Below, one piece after another: positions 53,626 to 63,941 of a stretch of 64,000 nt of DNA. Within the stretch, counting starts at the first letter, position 1. The number at the start of each line of letters is the position of its first letter. Both the position numbers and the translations under genes were made by a program. The stretch comes from Raffaelea ambrosiae (lineage: Eukaryota; Ascomycota; Sordariomycetes; Ophiostomatales; Ophiostomataceae), in contig PCDI01000004.1 in the NCBI GenBank assembly GCA_002778195.1, positions 2,702,226 to 2,766,225 of the forward strand, read 5' to 3'. The notes beneath the pieces are model-generated. The model did not search any database and was not told the DNA's origin. It saw only the letters and a list, made by a program, of their open reading frames with translations.

Positions 53626-55488
53626 TCATTGGTGCGGAGTTTTGGAAGGGGATTTCTGGGGGCTGTTGGACTGGACTTCCCTTCGTCCATGTTGCTCCAC
53701 CTTGTCTTGGCCTTGGCCCACTGCGACTCCGACGGCATCGCCCTGTCGTCTCTTGTCTGTCTTGTCTTTCTTGTCGTTCTTGGCCTCTAGGCCGTACTCG
53801 GTGTGGAGTTCGGTCCGCAGTTCGATGCTCGGCACCAGAAAGGCCAGCAGGAAGCCCAGCCCGGCAAAGCCAATGGACACCTGCCACACCAGCCTCAGCC
53901 CGTCCACGTAGAGCCGCACCACGGCGTCCTGCAGCGCGGGACTGCCGCCGCCGGCACCGGCCGACCCGAGCTGCTCGATGAACAGCTTGGTGGCGTGCTC
54001 GTAGGCGCCGCCGTCGACCAGCAGCGCCCGCACGGCCGGGTCGGCGATGCGGGCGGCGGCCGCGTGGTTCATGCGCGTGTTGAACACGGCAGCGGGGATG
54101 GCAATGCCCCAGACGGAGCCGAAATTGCGCAGGAACGACCACGTGCCGGTCGCGGCGGCCACGTCCGCGTCCGGCAGGCTGGCCAGGATCGGCGGCAGAC
54201 AGCTGGTGAAGACCACCCCGCACCCCACCCCGAAGAGCAGCTGGAAGCCCACCCACGCGCCCGTCGACGCGTGCTCGTCCAGCCGCGTGAACAGGCCGCC
54301 GGCCAGCGTCATCAGCGCAAAGCCGGCAAAGTGCCACACGCGGTACCGGCCCGTCTTGGTGACGAGCGCGCCGGCCAGGATGCCGGCGGGCGAGCTGGTC
54401 GTGGCCAGCGGGAAGAGCATGACGGCCGACCGCGACGGGCTGGCGCGCTGGACCGCCTGGAAGTACACGGGCAAGAAGTAGCACACCCAGAACAGCAGCA
54501 GGCTGTGGACGAAGCTGAGCGCGTAGACGGTGGCGGCCGTGCGGTTGCGGAAGAGCCGCAGCGGCACCATCGGCGCCCGGGGGCCGGCCGCGGGCGGCAG
54601 CAGGGCCGCCTCGTACAGCGGGCACAGCACCAGCAGGCCCACCAGCCCCAGCACCAGCGGCACCACCGTGCGCCACGACGACCACGGATGCGCCGTGCCG
54701 GCCCCGCTCAGCGCCACCACCACCGCGGCCACGGCCAGCGCCAGCAGCGCGCACCCGCCCCAGTCGATGCGCGTCAGCTGGTCGCGCAGCGCGCCGGCCG
54801 GCGGCCGCCGCATGTGCAGAAACGCCGCGAGGGCGGCCAGGGCGGCGCCCGCGAGGGGCAGGTTGATGTAGAAGACCCAGCGCCAGCTGACGTGCTGGGC
54901 AAAGGCGCCGCCCAGGATGGGCCCGACCACCGTGGCGACGGACCAGATGCCGCCGATGATGCCCGTGTAGAGCCCGCGCTCGCGGACCGAGACCAGGTCG
55001 CACATGATGATCTCGCTCATCGTGACGATGCCGCCGCTGCCGACGCCCTGCAGCGACCGGCCGGCGATCATCGTGGCGTTGCCGCGGGCGCCGCCGCAGA
55101 GGCCGCTGCCGAGCACAAAGAGGCAGACGGCCAGGATGGTGAGGCCGCGGCGGCCGTAGATGTCGGCGGCCTGGGCAAAGATGGGGATCGTGGCCGTCGA
55201 CGCGAGCAGATAGGCGTCGATGATCCAGACGTACAGCGCTTCGGAGCCGAGGGCGGCCGTGATGGTGGGCAGCGCCGTGGAGATGATGGACGTGTCGAGG
55301 GCCGCGAGAAAGGTGGCCAGGTCGATGGCCAGGAAAATCATCCAGAAGCGGACGTCTTTCTTGTTCGCCGTGGTGCCGGCCGTCGATGTCGACAGGGCCT
55401 CGGCGTCGCCATCGTGGGCAAGGCTGGCTTCCCGGAGGACGCTGCCGTCCTCGGGTGCCATCTCGTCGGCGGACGGGCGAGGCTGCAT
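53626..55488 (-). CDS. MFS drug:H+ antiporter, 14-TM DHA2 type (second copy)
   Basis: Intronless exporter of 620 residues starting at the ATG at 55488. Helix 1 has LAALDTSIISTALPTI, motif A is QAADIYGRRGLT, motif C-like region is SVATVVGPILGGAFAQ, and GRSLQGVGSGGI follows the family pattern; HVSWRWVFYINLPLAG marks the helix 6 start. The N- and C-terminal tails are polar and cytosolic, with a Lys-rich end (KKDKTDKR). It is the same family as the gene at 3773 but clearly diverged. No regulator lies beside it, and the substrate is unknown. Confidence 0.93.
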   Translation of the reverse strand: MQPRPSADEMAPEDGSVLREASLAHDGDAEALSTSTAGTTANKKDVRFWMIFLAIDLATFLAALDTSIISTALPTITAALGSEALYVWIIDAYLLASTATIPIFAQAADIYGRRGLTILAVCLFVLGSGLCGGARGNATMIAGRSLQGVGSGGIVTMSEIIMCDLVSVRERGLYTGIIGGIWSVATVVGPILGGAFAQHVSWRWVFYINLPLAGAALAALAAFLHMRRPPAGALRDQLTRIDWGGCALLALAVAAVVVALSGAGTAHPWSSWRTVVPLVLGLVGLLVLCPLYEAALLPPAAGPRAPMVPLRLFRNRTAATVYALSFVHSLLLFWVCYFLPVYFQAVQRASPSRSAVMLFPLATTSSPAGILAGALVTKTGRYRVWHFAGFALMTLAGGLFTRLDEHASTGAWVGFQLLFGVGCGVVFTSCLPPILASLPDADVAAATGTWSFLRNFGSVWGIAIPAAVFNTRMNHAAAARIADPAVRALLVDGGAYEHATKLFIEQLGSAGAGGGSPALQDAVVRLYVDGLRLVWQVSIGFAGLGFLLAFLVPSIELRTELHTEYGLEAKNDKKDKTDKRRQGDAVGVAVGQGQDKVEQHGRREVQSNSPQKSPSKTPHQ

Positions 55489-56068
55489 CGTGGAGGACGA
55501 CCTTGTGAAACCTCGACGAGCAGTGGAGCCCGGGTTTTGTTTCCTCGGTGTTTTTTGTTTTTTTCGTCTTTTCTCGTCTTTTCGGACCAGGACCTCCTTT
55601 GTGTCTCTGTGGAGCGTTGGTGTATGTCTTTCAATCCATTCTTCCTCGCCTCTGTATTTTCTCTCTGTACTTCATTCCCGTAATTCGGAGAATGTCGGTG
55701 TCTTCCGTCGGAGCACCAGCCTTGCTCCGTTTCTGGTTCTTTGTAAGCCCAAGGATCCCACTGCGTGTCGCACGAGAGCCGGACCAATTTGACCATCTAC
55801 GCCACCGGAGTGGAAGCAGGGATCACGCCACGGGCGGGCGTTGCTCCGCAGAACCCGTATTTCCGTTTCCGGCCCATAACCTACTACGCAGAAACGTCAC
55901 CACATGCTTCTAGCCAAGGCCAATTGCTACAGCGTCAACTGGCTGCACTCGCGGCTGAATCTCTTCGAGTTCGTCTTCACTGTGGAGATGTCAGAATGCA
56001 AACCGGCGACAGTGCTATTTTTAATTTCTATTTTTTGCTCCGCAGGTACTCCCTCCTACAACCCTATT
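55489..56068. other. Promoter region and A+T-richer transition
   Basis: T/C-rich just upstream of the MFS start, then a change to A+T-richer sequence that continues to about 60 kb. No gene is supported. Confidence 0.45.
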
Positions 56069-56320
56069 CTAATCGAGGTGTTGCCCTGTTTTTGGCAGAC
56101 CCAGGATCTCCTGCGCAAGTCGTTGGCGATAGTCCTGTCGGCCGCCTTTGGCAGAAAATCTCCAAAACTCGAAGCCATATGCCCTGCTTGCTGTACAGAT
56201 ATGCTCGTGGCTCCGCTCCAATTCCAAAACCTTAGAATCATATGCCTTGCGAGCATCATCAAATTCCATAACAGCAAGTTTTCGGATCTTTGGAAGCAAA
56301 TACATAACGATCATTTCCAA
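56069..56320 (-). other. Possible coding fragment
   Basis: An 83-codon frame whose product looks helical and charged (VMEFDDARKAYDSKVLELERSHEHI). It has no signal or known domain. It could be a 3' exon of a larger minus-strand gene that includes the frames at 56655-57347 and 58253-58909, or a remnant. Confidence 0.25.
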
Positions 56321-56654
56321 GGCGGACTATAACACGATGCTCCCCAAGTTTTCAAACCAGGAATCCCGTTCAGTGAGCGGTGCTCGTTTTGAAATGGCCA
56401 AGTAAATGCTCATGGCTTCAATCGACTTCGGACCGGTAACCAATGCCCACATTGTGTCCAATACACAGACTCAGAAAGGAACCCAGCGTTAAAGCCTGCC
56501 ATCCTGGTATGAGTGTTTGGTGTTCCTTGATGAAGCCCGGCTGTGATCGCAGTTCGTCTCGGTATCAAGAATATGGTCGCCAGTTATCTTCGAAATTCTC
56601 ACGGCAATACTTAGACTAGTCGTCTGGTACAGAGTCGAAACGATGCGGTGTTTG

Positions 56655-57347
56655 CTAGTGCTCTTGGATGCTCTCCTTTGTCGATGGGGTTTTGTGGCAA
56701 CCCTGAAGAACAAAATAAATAACGTTCTTGTCGACAGCTTGGTTGGCCTTTTCCTTGTCTGCTTTGAAATCGTTCACGACCTTGGCGATTTGTCCATCTG
56801 TCTTCCAATCCACGGCGCGACCGCAGCCATCGTCCCGGTCTCTCAATGCCCACAGAACCAAATCTTGAGACATGGTGCTTCCAAACACGACACGAGCACG
56901 TAGCCAAAGTCTTTCCAGGTTGTCGGCACACTTTCCTTCCTCCTTTGTTGCAAAGTTTTCGTCCCACTTCCGCTCAATATCTGCGTCCAGCAGAGTGCAG
57001 TGTTTCTCTGCAAACAGCTTTTGTTTTTTGTTGACATGTTTGCTGAAAGATGGCCGCACGTCCATGGTAAGGACACAGTGCAAGCTGTTTGTTCCAGTAA
57101 AGTCTGTGTTGTCCACTTTTTCGAGGGCTACTTTGGGAATCTCCACGAGTGGAATTTGGCGTCCAGACTTCGGAGACCCCGGCGTGTTCTTGTTGTCCTG
57201 GTCCGAACCAAGCATTGTAAAACGTAGTTCTAGATTTCGTGGCTTTGGTCGATGAATATTGTCTTGGCGTGCGTTCTGTTTTGGAATTTTGATTTGTAAC
57301 TGTGTTCGATTTCTGCTCCCGTGGCTTCCTAGAATTTCTGTAGACAT
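56655..57347 (-). CDS. Hypothetical protein in an A+T-richer region
   Basis: A 230-codon frame with protein-like composition: a basic N-terminal part, a middle with TFSK-type and LHCVLTMDVRPSFSKH segments, and a C-terminal charged helical part (DWKTDGQIAKVVNDFKADKE). It has no signal peptide, membrane segment or domain I recognise. Codon use is less G+C-ending than in the enzyme and transporter genes. The first ATG follows a TATATG; a splice acceptor just after it (CTACAG) leaves open that this is an internal exon. It may be native and fast-evolving, acquired, or part of a decayed gene. Confidence 0.42.
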   Translation of the reverse strand: MSTEILGSHGSRNRTQLQIKIPKQNARQDNIHRPKPRNLELRFTMLGSDQDNKNTPGSPKSGRQIPLVEIPKVALEKVDNTDFTGTNSLHCVLTMDVRPSFSKHVNKKQKLFAEKHCTLLDADIERKWDENFATKEEGKCADNLERLWLRARVVFGSTMSQDLVLWALRDRDDGCGRAVDWKTDGQIAKVVNDFKADKEKANQAVDKNVIYFVLQGCHKTPSTKESIQEH

Positions 57348-58252
57348 ATATGTTAATTTGCGAAACCAGTCATTCTATAGATGAACATGTCACAACCAGG
57401 ACTTTTCTTTATCATGCTTGGCACAATGTATATTTCAACTCCCTCTCCAAAAAACTGGGGTAGATCGTGTCTTAACCAAAGAAAGCTGTTTCGTAGTCAG
57501 TACATTTTTCAATGGGCTCTATGCGGACCTACGTGTTTGTGCTCTTTGCTGCACTGCACATACAGAGGTGTTTCATTACTTCCAAGTGGCAGGCCTTTTG
57601 TCTGCATTATTTTCTATCACAAAAACATCCATATTCCATGGCGCATCCGGTTTGCCACTGCCGTTAGAGACCGAGGTATACTCTTCTTGTTTGTGTCTGT
57701 TCCTTGGAGATATGGATTGTCAAGAGATCTGGTCGTGAATATTCCAGACAACGAACCAAGGACACTACAAAGATATGATGCCAAAGCGAAGTACAAAGAG
57801 AATTGGGGAATTTCAAAAGCACAAGAGAATGACTACAAACAAAGGAGCCCAGGACCGTCACGGAGTCTCTCATAACCCTGTTCACAGGTTCTTGGAGTGC
57901 ATGTCTTTCTTTTTGTCTTTCTTCTCTGTAATGTCCCCAAACAGCACGACCATGAAATGTCTTGTACGTTTCGCTGCATACATCCACGGATGTGAATCTT
58001 TTCTCGCCGAGAGTCTACTGTGACTGGACTGCTAATTATCATGCCGATTCTCTGAAAAGAAAAGAAATCGACCGATTGTATTGATAGAGGTAGAATGTGT
58101 CGGCTTTTTTTGGGACAGATGGACGGTATGGGGTAAAAACGTCTAGCTCACCAGCCACCTGTCCGCCCCAGTCGAGCGACCAGAAAATGGTAAGCATGCA
58201 TCACGAGGGAAAATGGGCGAGAACGGAAGAGTTGTTCAGATTTGGTGATTTA

Positions 58253-58909
58253 TTATAAAGCAACCCAACTAATCGAGACTCGCAAAATCATGCTTCCTCG
58301 AAGCCTATGAAAGCCGCCAGTGACGTTGCATGGCAATTTTGTTTTCTTTCTTTGTTTGATAATTCTGAAAATTTTCATTCGAATCTTGCGAAAAGGATTT
58401 TGGCTCTCGTAGGGCACACCGGGGGGTGGTCCGGCGCCAAGGTCAGTGCGAGGAATTGCAAACGGAACTGCGCTGGGATCTGGCCCAACGTGCGATTCGG
58501 GTTCGATTCTCAAAAGCAAGGTTGGCCGTGGTCGGGTTCCCTGTTGTTTGGAGGCAGTCCGGCTGCTTTCTAGTGGGAAGGTAAAGATGTCTTCGCGCTT
58601 CTCTCGAATTTCTCTTCCTTGATCGACAAATTCCTCGCGTGCAAATAATGACCACTTTTTGTGTTTCAGGTCAGGGTACTTTTTGAAAAGGGCATTCTCC
58701 AGGTCTGGAAAACGGATCCTACCTGTGACAGGGTCCCACGCAATATCGTGGACCCTGATGGAATCTCCCCCCCATCGGTCCCGTCCAGAATTTGTCCGCG
58801 TGTATTTTTCAATAGTCAACAGTGTGTCTGCGGAGGCCGGGCTTGGTTCATTGTGGTGTTTCAGCTTAGGTCCGATCTGAGAGATTGCTCGCCGAAGTGA
58901 CCTGCACAT
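58253..58909 (-). CDS. Hypothetical protein in an A+T-richer region
   Basis: A 218-codon frame. The first two thirds look coding (segments VHDIAWDPVTGRIRFPDLE and KYPDLKHKKWSLFAREEFV, a strongly charged helical stretch EIREKREDIF), while the last 50 residues are basic and less convincing, so the real stop or a splice may be earlier. No known domain or signal peptide. Its direction and style match the frame at 56655-57347, so both could belong to one multi-exon gene. Confidence 0.4.
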   Translation of the reverse strand: MCRSLRRAISQIGPKLKHHNEPSPASADTLLTIEKYTRTNSGRDRWGGDSIRVHDIAWDPVTGRIRFPDLENALFKKYPDLKHKKWSLFAREEFVDQGREIREKREDIFTFPLESSRTASKQQGTRPRPTLLLRIEPESHVGPDPSAVPFAIPRTDLGAGPPPGVPYESQNPFRKIRMKIFRIIKQRKKTKLPCNVTGGFHRLRGSMILRVSISWVAL

Positions 58910-59340
58910 GCTGTCGTGTTGTTCGCCGTATTAGCCGGCACGGTCTCGAGTGGTTGTTCTATTTACTGATGTTTAAACTGTTCAATTTTTTTCACTTCGT
59001 ATGAGAATCTATTTATGGTACCGACTTCCCGATGGATGAACAGCGTCTTTTGTTCTTGCAATTGCAAATTCCGCTAATTACATCTACGCTTTTTGGATGC
59101 TGCGTAAAGAGCAGGTGTCCCGTCTCGTGTGCTGACCCTTTGTTGGAGACGGATCCATGAGATCTGGGAATCAGGCAGCAGGCAAAAGCAAAACAATGGA
59201 GGCGAAAAAAAATAAAGAAAAGGATGGAAGACCATTAGAACGGACAAAATCCTTTCTTCCATAGTCTCTCAAGCAATCAAACAATCAAAGACCAAAGCAA
59301 AAAACTACTCTTCCACTCCTTTTTACTTGCCTTTGGAAAC
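58910..59340. other. A+T-rich intergenic region
   Basis: No supported gene. A-rich near 59200-59230. Confidence 0.45.
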
Positions 59341-59698
59341 TTGACCACTACCACGATCAAGGAGTTCTCTCACCTGCCGGAGTATATCTGCACGCACACC
59401 TTGGCCCAGGGTATCATGGAGCGTCACCGCATGGATAAAGCCATTCTGGACGACGCCAACAGTGCCGAGATCTGGCAACCGGCTGCTGATCCGGCGGCGG
59501 CGGACCAGGTGGTGCGTACCCGCCTTGGCGTGGCCGACATGGGCGACGACGAGGATCCGACCCCGCTCCAGGGCAAGGTCTCGCCGGCGACACATAGTTC
59601 TGGCACACGGAGCGCACAAGCAGACGCTGGCGGACGAGGAGACTCGGGCGTTGAAGACGTGGTTTGTCACCGGCGGTGGAGAGCTGCAGGGGCAATAG
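59341..59698 (+). pseudogene. Short hypothetical gene, probably frameshifted
   Basis: The first half reads well in one frame (KEFSHLPEYICTHTLAQG, then VRTRLGVADMGDDEDPTPLQG). The second half reads better in another frame (HIVLAHGAHKQTLADEETR, then WFVTGGGELQGQ and a stop at 59698). Switching frame near 59580 would give a protein of about 115-120 residues. The first half starts in a T-rich context without a clear promoter, so the start is a guess. No family is recognised. It may be a young pseudogene or carry one assembly indel. Confidence 0.35.
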
Positions 59699-59790
59699 AA
59701 GCGGTGTGCAAGAAGACACGAGGTTCCGCGATGCTGCTGTATTACGATGTGATCGAGGCAGGACCTGGATTGGTAGTTAGTTTGCTCTGA

Positions 59791-60100
59791 ATATTAATTG
59801 CCTTGTTTCGTTATTGCATCTTCTCGTCTTTCCCCTTAATTTTGCAGACGCCCCGTATATGCACTACAAAAAATAAACGCCAACGCCAAGTGGTGCCAAG
59901 AAGAGAATCCATCTTTATGGCCCTCCCTGTTCCAGATTCATATCGTCTCCCCCCCCCCCCCCCTTCTCCAACTTGTTTCTTCCCTGTTTTTTGTCCTCCT
60001 GTATTCACACTTGAGAATGTTGTTCTTACGCCCCTCTTCTCCCAATCTCTACTTCTTTATGTTTCCTTATCCTTTGGTCCTTCATGTCTCCGCAATTTTC
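59791..60100. other. Convergent intergenic region, T/C-rich
   Basis: No gene. It contains a C homopolymer near 59950-59963 and probably the 3' end of the vWA-Hint gene. Confidence 0.5.
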
Positions 60101-62679
60101 TTACTTCCTGGGACTCCTTAACCGCATGTTGATCCGGCTAGGTCTGCTGGACCTGCTGTTCACTACGATGCCGTCCTTGCGCGCGCCCATGTTGGCGAGG
60201 CTTCGACATACTGCCAGGTAGTCTCCAAAGAACTTGTGCACCCGCACGTCGTCGGCCACGTCCGCGTCTTCCTTCTTGATGAGCCCGTGGCCAAACGTCA
60301 CCACCCACGAGCCCTCGATGCTCATGGCGTGGGCATCGGGATTCTTGTCCGGCTGCAGCAGCACCGAGTAGATGGCGCCCGTGTAGCGGATGGACGGCTG
60401 CGCTCGCGCCGCCCGGGTCTGGCACGGGAACTCCCACCGCAGCCCATCGGCCGAGATGGGGTGCCACGGCGTGATCAGCAGCCGGCCGACCGACACCATG
60501 GGCGCGCCGCTCACGGGCGTCTTGAGGATGGCCACGACGGCCCGCGGGCCCTTGGGCGTCAGCACGCGCATGCCGCGCCGCAGCCGGTTGACGCGCACGC
60601 GCCGGCCGTCGGCCAGGGTCACGCGGCAGAAGCTGGCAAAGCACGGCGCCGAATGCATGCGGTAGCGGCGCATGCTGGTGATGGGTGGCGGTGACGACGA
60701 CGGGGCGGCGCCGCCGCTCAACGACGGGGCGGCGCCGCCGCCGCTCGGCGACGCCAGGCTCGTCAATAGCGAATACCCCTTCCTCAGGGGGGAAGTCATA
60801 GAAGCCCGGATTGCTCCTCCTCCTACACTCCGAGCGCTACGAGCGCGCGAGCGACGGGTGGTCGACACACAAACAGGCGGCTGCTGCACGGAGCTGATGG
60901 TGGGCGTAGGCGGGGGCAGGGTGTCAAAGGCGGTGTCCAGGGCATCGCGGCAGGCGATAAACAGCGGGCTGTCTGTGCCGTACTGCAGCGGGCCGGCGTC
61001 CTTGAAGGAGTTGCACTGCTGCGCGGCGTGGGCGGAGTGCAGGCTGGGCAGGTAGTGCACGCCCCACTGGCGGTAGTAGTCCGTGTTGGACAGGGCCATG
61101 GTGACCTGGCCGGTGATGTCGGCCAGGAGAGCGTCGCTCGACGCGTTGGACTTGCCGTCCTCGGCGGCCTTGATCAGGTCGTCGGCCTGCTTTTTGAGGG
61201 CCGCGCGGTGCAGATCGGTCACATCGACGGCCTCGCGCTCCTGATCCGGTTTGAGGGGGAACATGCTGGAGATCAGGCGGAGGAACGCCGCCCGCGACTT
61301 GTAGAACGTGATCTCGGCGGCAGGCAAGCTGGAGAAAGCGGAGGAAGACTCGGTGTTGTCTTCTCCCTTGTCGTCTTCGCCCAGAATTTCGTAGTCTGTG
61401 TCGCCGATCGTGCAGCTGTTCTTATATGTGGAGGATTCGGGGCCCATCGTGTGGTAGACCAGCGAGGCGTCGAGCGCGGTGGGAGCCAGAGCGTGGCTTG
61501 GTGGTGCTGCGCCCGCAGCGTATTGCAAGTAGATGCCGCGGGACTGGCCGTACTGGAGGCTGCCCAGGCGCACGGTCAGTTCGCACACCTCTGCACCGCC
61601 AGGCAGAACGACGTTCTTGGCTTCCTCGCCGCCGACCTCGATGCCTGTTGTCTGTTCGAGGCGCATCCAGCGCGGGTAAGTGAAGGTGACGACTGCCTCG
61701 GTGGCAAAGGTTGCCTGCATGTTAGCCACTGCGTGAACAAAAACGGTGCCCTGCAGGTCGCGTGTGCGCGCATTGGTTAGTCACGGCTGTTGCCTATGGA
61801 GTCAGATGGATGCGTGTTGTACGTGGCTTACAATCATGCCCGCGTCGGGAATAAAGGCGTAGTGGCCACCTGTGAATTCGGAGATGGACTTTAATAGGCC
61901 GGACCGCACAAGGTATCCAAAGCCAAACGTGTGGATGGGGACAGAGAGGTTTTTCAGTGTCCGCATCTTGGGGATATAACCTTGTGGTGGCGACCTGGGG
62001 GGGGCTGTGTTAGTCTTTCGCCTCCCCAGACTCATTCGGGGAGGGAGTCAAGAATGTCTCACATGAAATTCGGCATGCCATCTGTCAAGACCATGATGGC
62101 CGGCACTCGCCCAGTGTGGGTCTCGCCCTGGAAGAGCTCGATGCCCTTGAGCATGCCCTGCCACAGATTTGTGGCGCTCAAGGGTTCCATCGAGGCAATG
62201 TTGTTCTCGGTTGTCTTCTTGTTCTCCTCCGTCATGGGGATGAGCTCTTGTAGCACATGGACGGCCGTCTCAAACGTGACAATGGCCAGGCGGTCATCCC
62301 CGCCCAGTGTCTCCAGGATGGTGCGCGCGGCGTGCTTGACCAGGTCGAGGACGCAGAGCCCGTTATGCTCGGTCTCGCCCGGCACTGGCGCATCCTGGCC
62401 CATGCTGCCCGAGACATCGATGACGAGCACGATGTCGCAGGGAACATGGCCGCCTCCTTTGCCCTTGAGGGTACCGGGAGCCGGCTCCTTGGGCGGGGTC
62501 ACCTTGGCAATGACACCATCCTCGGCGGGTATCCGGTGGACGGTGACTGAGGCATGATCTGGGTTCTTGGGACGGAGCGGCAACTCCTGGACCAAGTGGG
62601 ACTGTGCAGGTGTCAGTACAGGAAACGATCTGGCAGGAGGGGTGCCGGGGGGGGGGGGGGGGGTCAGTTGCCGTACCAT
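60101..62679 (-). CDS. von Willebrand A plus Hint domain protein
   Basis: Three exons, 62679-62063, 61994-61832 and 61750-60101, give about 809 residues. The vWA domain (residues about 75-260) has an intact metal-dependent adhesion site: D88-V-S-G-S in VLVIDVSGSMG, a Thr region in LSATNLWQGM, and VLTDGMPN. A middle region with TMALSNTDYYRQWGVHYLPS and GTDSPLFIACRDALD is typical of fungal members, and a low-complexity Ser/Gly linker follows. The C-terminal Hint (hedgehog/intein) domain starts at about C630 (PCFASFCRVTLADGR), with RLRRGMRVLTPKG and the TPWHPIS histidine block. Hint domains can cleave or ligate proteins through the leading Cys; here little chain follows the domain. No signal peptide, so it is probably intracellular. 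An additional 5' exon is possible, because an acceptor-like CACAG follows the proposed N-terminus. Related fungal genes sometimes add a U-box, which I do not see. Confidence 0.88.
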
Positions 62680-63730
62680 TGCTTGTGCTTGTGTGTTTCT
62701 GCGGGTTTGTTGTGTATAAGTCGACCTGGTCAGCGGGTAAGAAAGAAGATGCCTTTACGATGTGCGCGGGGGAGCAAGTAATATATCCGGCAAGACAAAA
62801 ACACAAAAGATATTGAGAGGTTGAAAAGAAAGGGTATTGGATGAGGGGCTGGATAAAGAAGGTAGTGCCACAGGACGACAGGAATCGGCCGGCAATGGCA
62901 TTTAATATGTGCTCTGTCGAACAAGACAAACAGGGGCCCGAGAGGAGAAGCTGGCCAGGCACGGATCCGAGTGTCAATGGTGGCCATCTTTGTTTCGAGG
63001 CGCCTTTGGCCAAATTGTCGCCTAAAAAACGCATTATAACCACCCCCTGCTTCCCTTGTACGCCTTTGATCGTCTTGGCTCATCTGCGACCGCATGCCCG
63101 GCCTCCAGGTTGTATGGTCAGAACGCCTCACAGAAAGCCTCAAGAGGATCCACACCAATCAGATTGCGGAGGGGTAAAATACCAAATGCGGCCTAGCGGG
63201 GGCGGCTCAGCTGGACCGACTGCTTTGACAACCTAAACAGCCAGCCAATCCCAAGGACCCTCTCTTACGACGCGTTGCCGCCACCAAAAGGCGATTGCAT
63301 CCTCGTTTCAACTCCATTTCGCCTGCTATTCATGGATCGTTTAGGCGGTTTTTGGCCTCGATCCTTCCTCTCGGATTGAGCCCATAGGGATCACGCTAGA
63401 TGGATTTGTTTTCATCCCGGCAACGAAACCAAGGATTCTCCAAAGGTTGCAGTGCGATACGATTTCGATCCGCCAGTGGCTGGCCAATTTGCCTACAACT
63501 GTGCTACAAAGTGCCGGTCTGCCCCGGCAGGGCAACTGTGCGACGGGCCAACTTTCGGTAGTTAGAGAGAACCGACACACGATGGCAAGGCTGCATCCGT
63601 TGCCCCGTGTTGAGGGGGTCCTGACTTATTTTTGGATGGAAGCACCAAACTGACTGACTGCCAGGCCAGCGAAAACGCCTTGTTGGATGCTGGGCGCCTG
63701 TCTCTCTGAAAGTGCGGGGGTCCCCAATAC
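62680..63730. other. Intergenic region
   Basis: About 1 kb upstream of the vWA-Hint gene. No coding frame is convincing. It may contain a first exon of that gene. Confidence 0.45.
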
Positions 63731-63780
63731 GGCTGGCACGAGTAGTAACTGTGGTGTGGTCCAGTACCAGGCCTACCATT

Positions 63781-63818
63781 ACTCGTGCCAGGGCCCCACT
63801 TGTTTTTCGGGTCAAAAG
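63781..63818 (+). repeat. Left arm of 38-bp inverted repeat
   Basis: Starts ACTCGTGCCAGGG and ends CGGGTCAAAAG; it is the perfect reverse complement of 63904-63941. Confidence 0.9.
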
Positions 63819-63876
63819 GGGCTCAAAAGTGAAGGGGCTCAAAAGTGAAGGGGCTCAAAAGTGAAGGGGCTCAAAA
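63818..63876 (+). repeat. 16-bp tandem array, 3.7 copies
   Basis: Unit GGGGCTCAAAAGTGAA at 63818-63833, 63834-63849 and 63850-63865, then a partial copy. A GCCGCCC/GGGCGGC hairpin (63882-63900) follows. Confidence 0.9.
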
Positions 63877-63903
63877 TGTGAGCCGCCCCTTCAGGGCGGC
63901 GAT

Positions 63904-63941
63904 CTTTTGACCCGAAAAACAAGTGGGGCCCTGGCACGAGT
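63904..63941 (-). repeat. Right arm of 38-bp inverted repeat
   Basis: Perfect reverse complement of the left arm at 63781-63818. Confidence 0.9.

Noticed and set aside
53803..55683. 626-codon frame on the plus strand over the DHA2 exporter
   Set aside because: Composition is Gly/Gln/Arg/Asp noise, typical of an antisense shadow; the opposite strand has clear MFS motifs.
58495..58520. GGGTTCGATTCTC resembling a tRNA T-arm
   Set aside because: No matching acceptor, D or anticodon stems around it.
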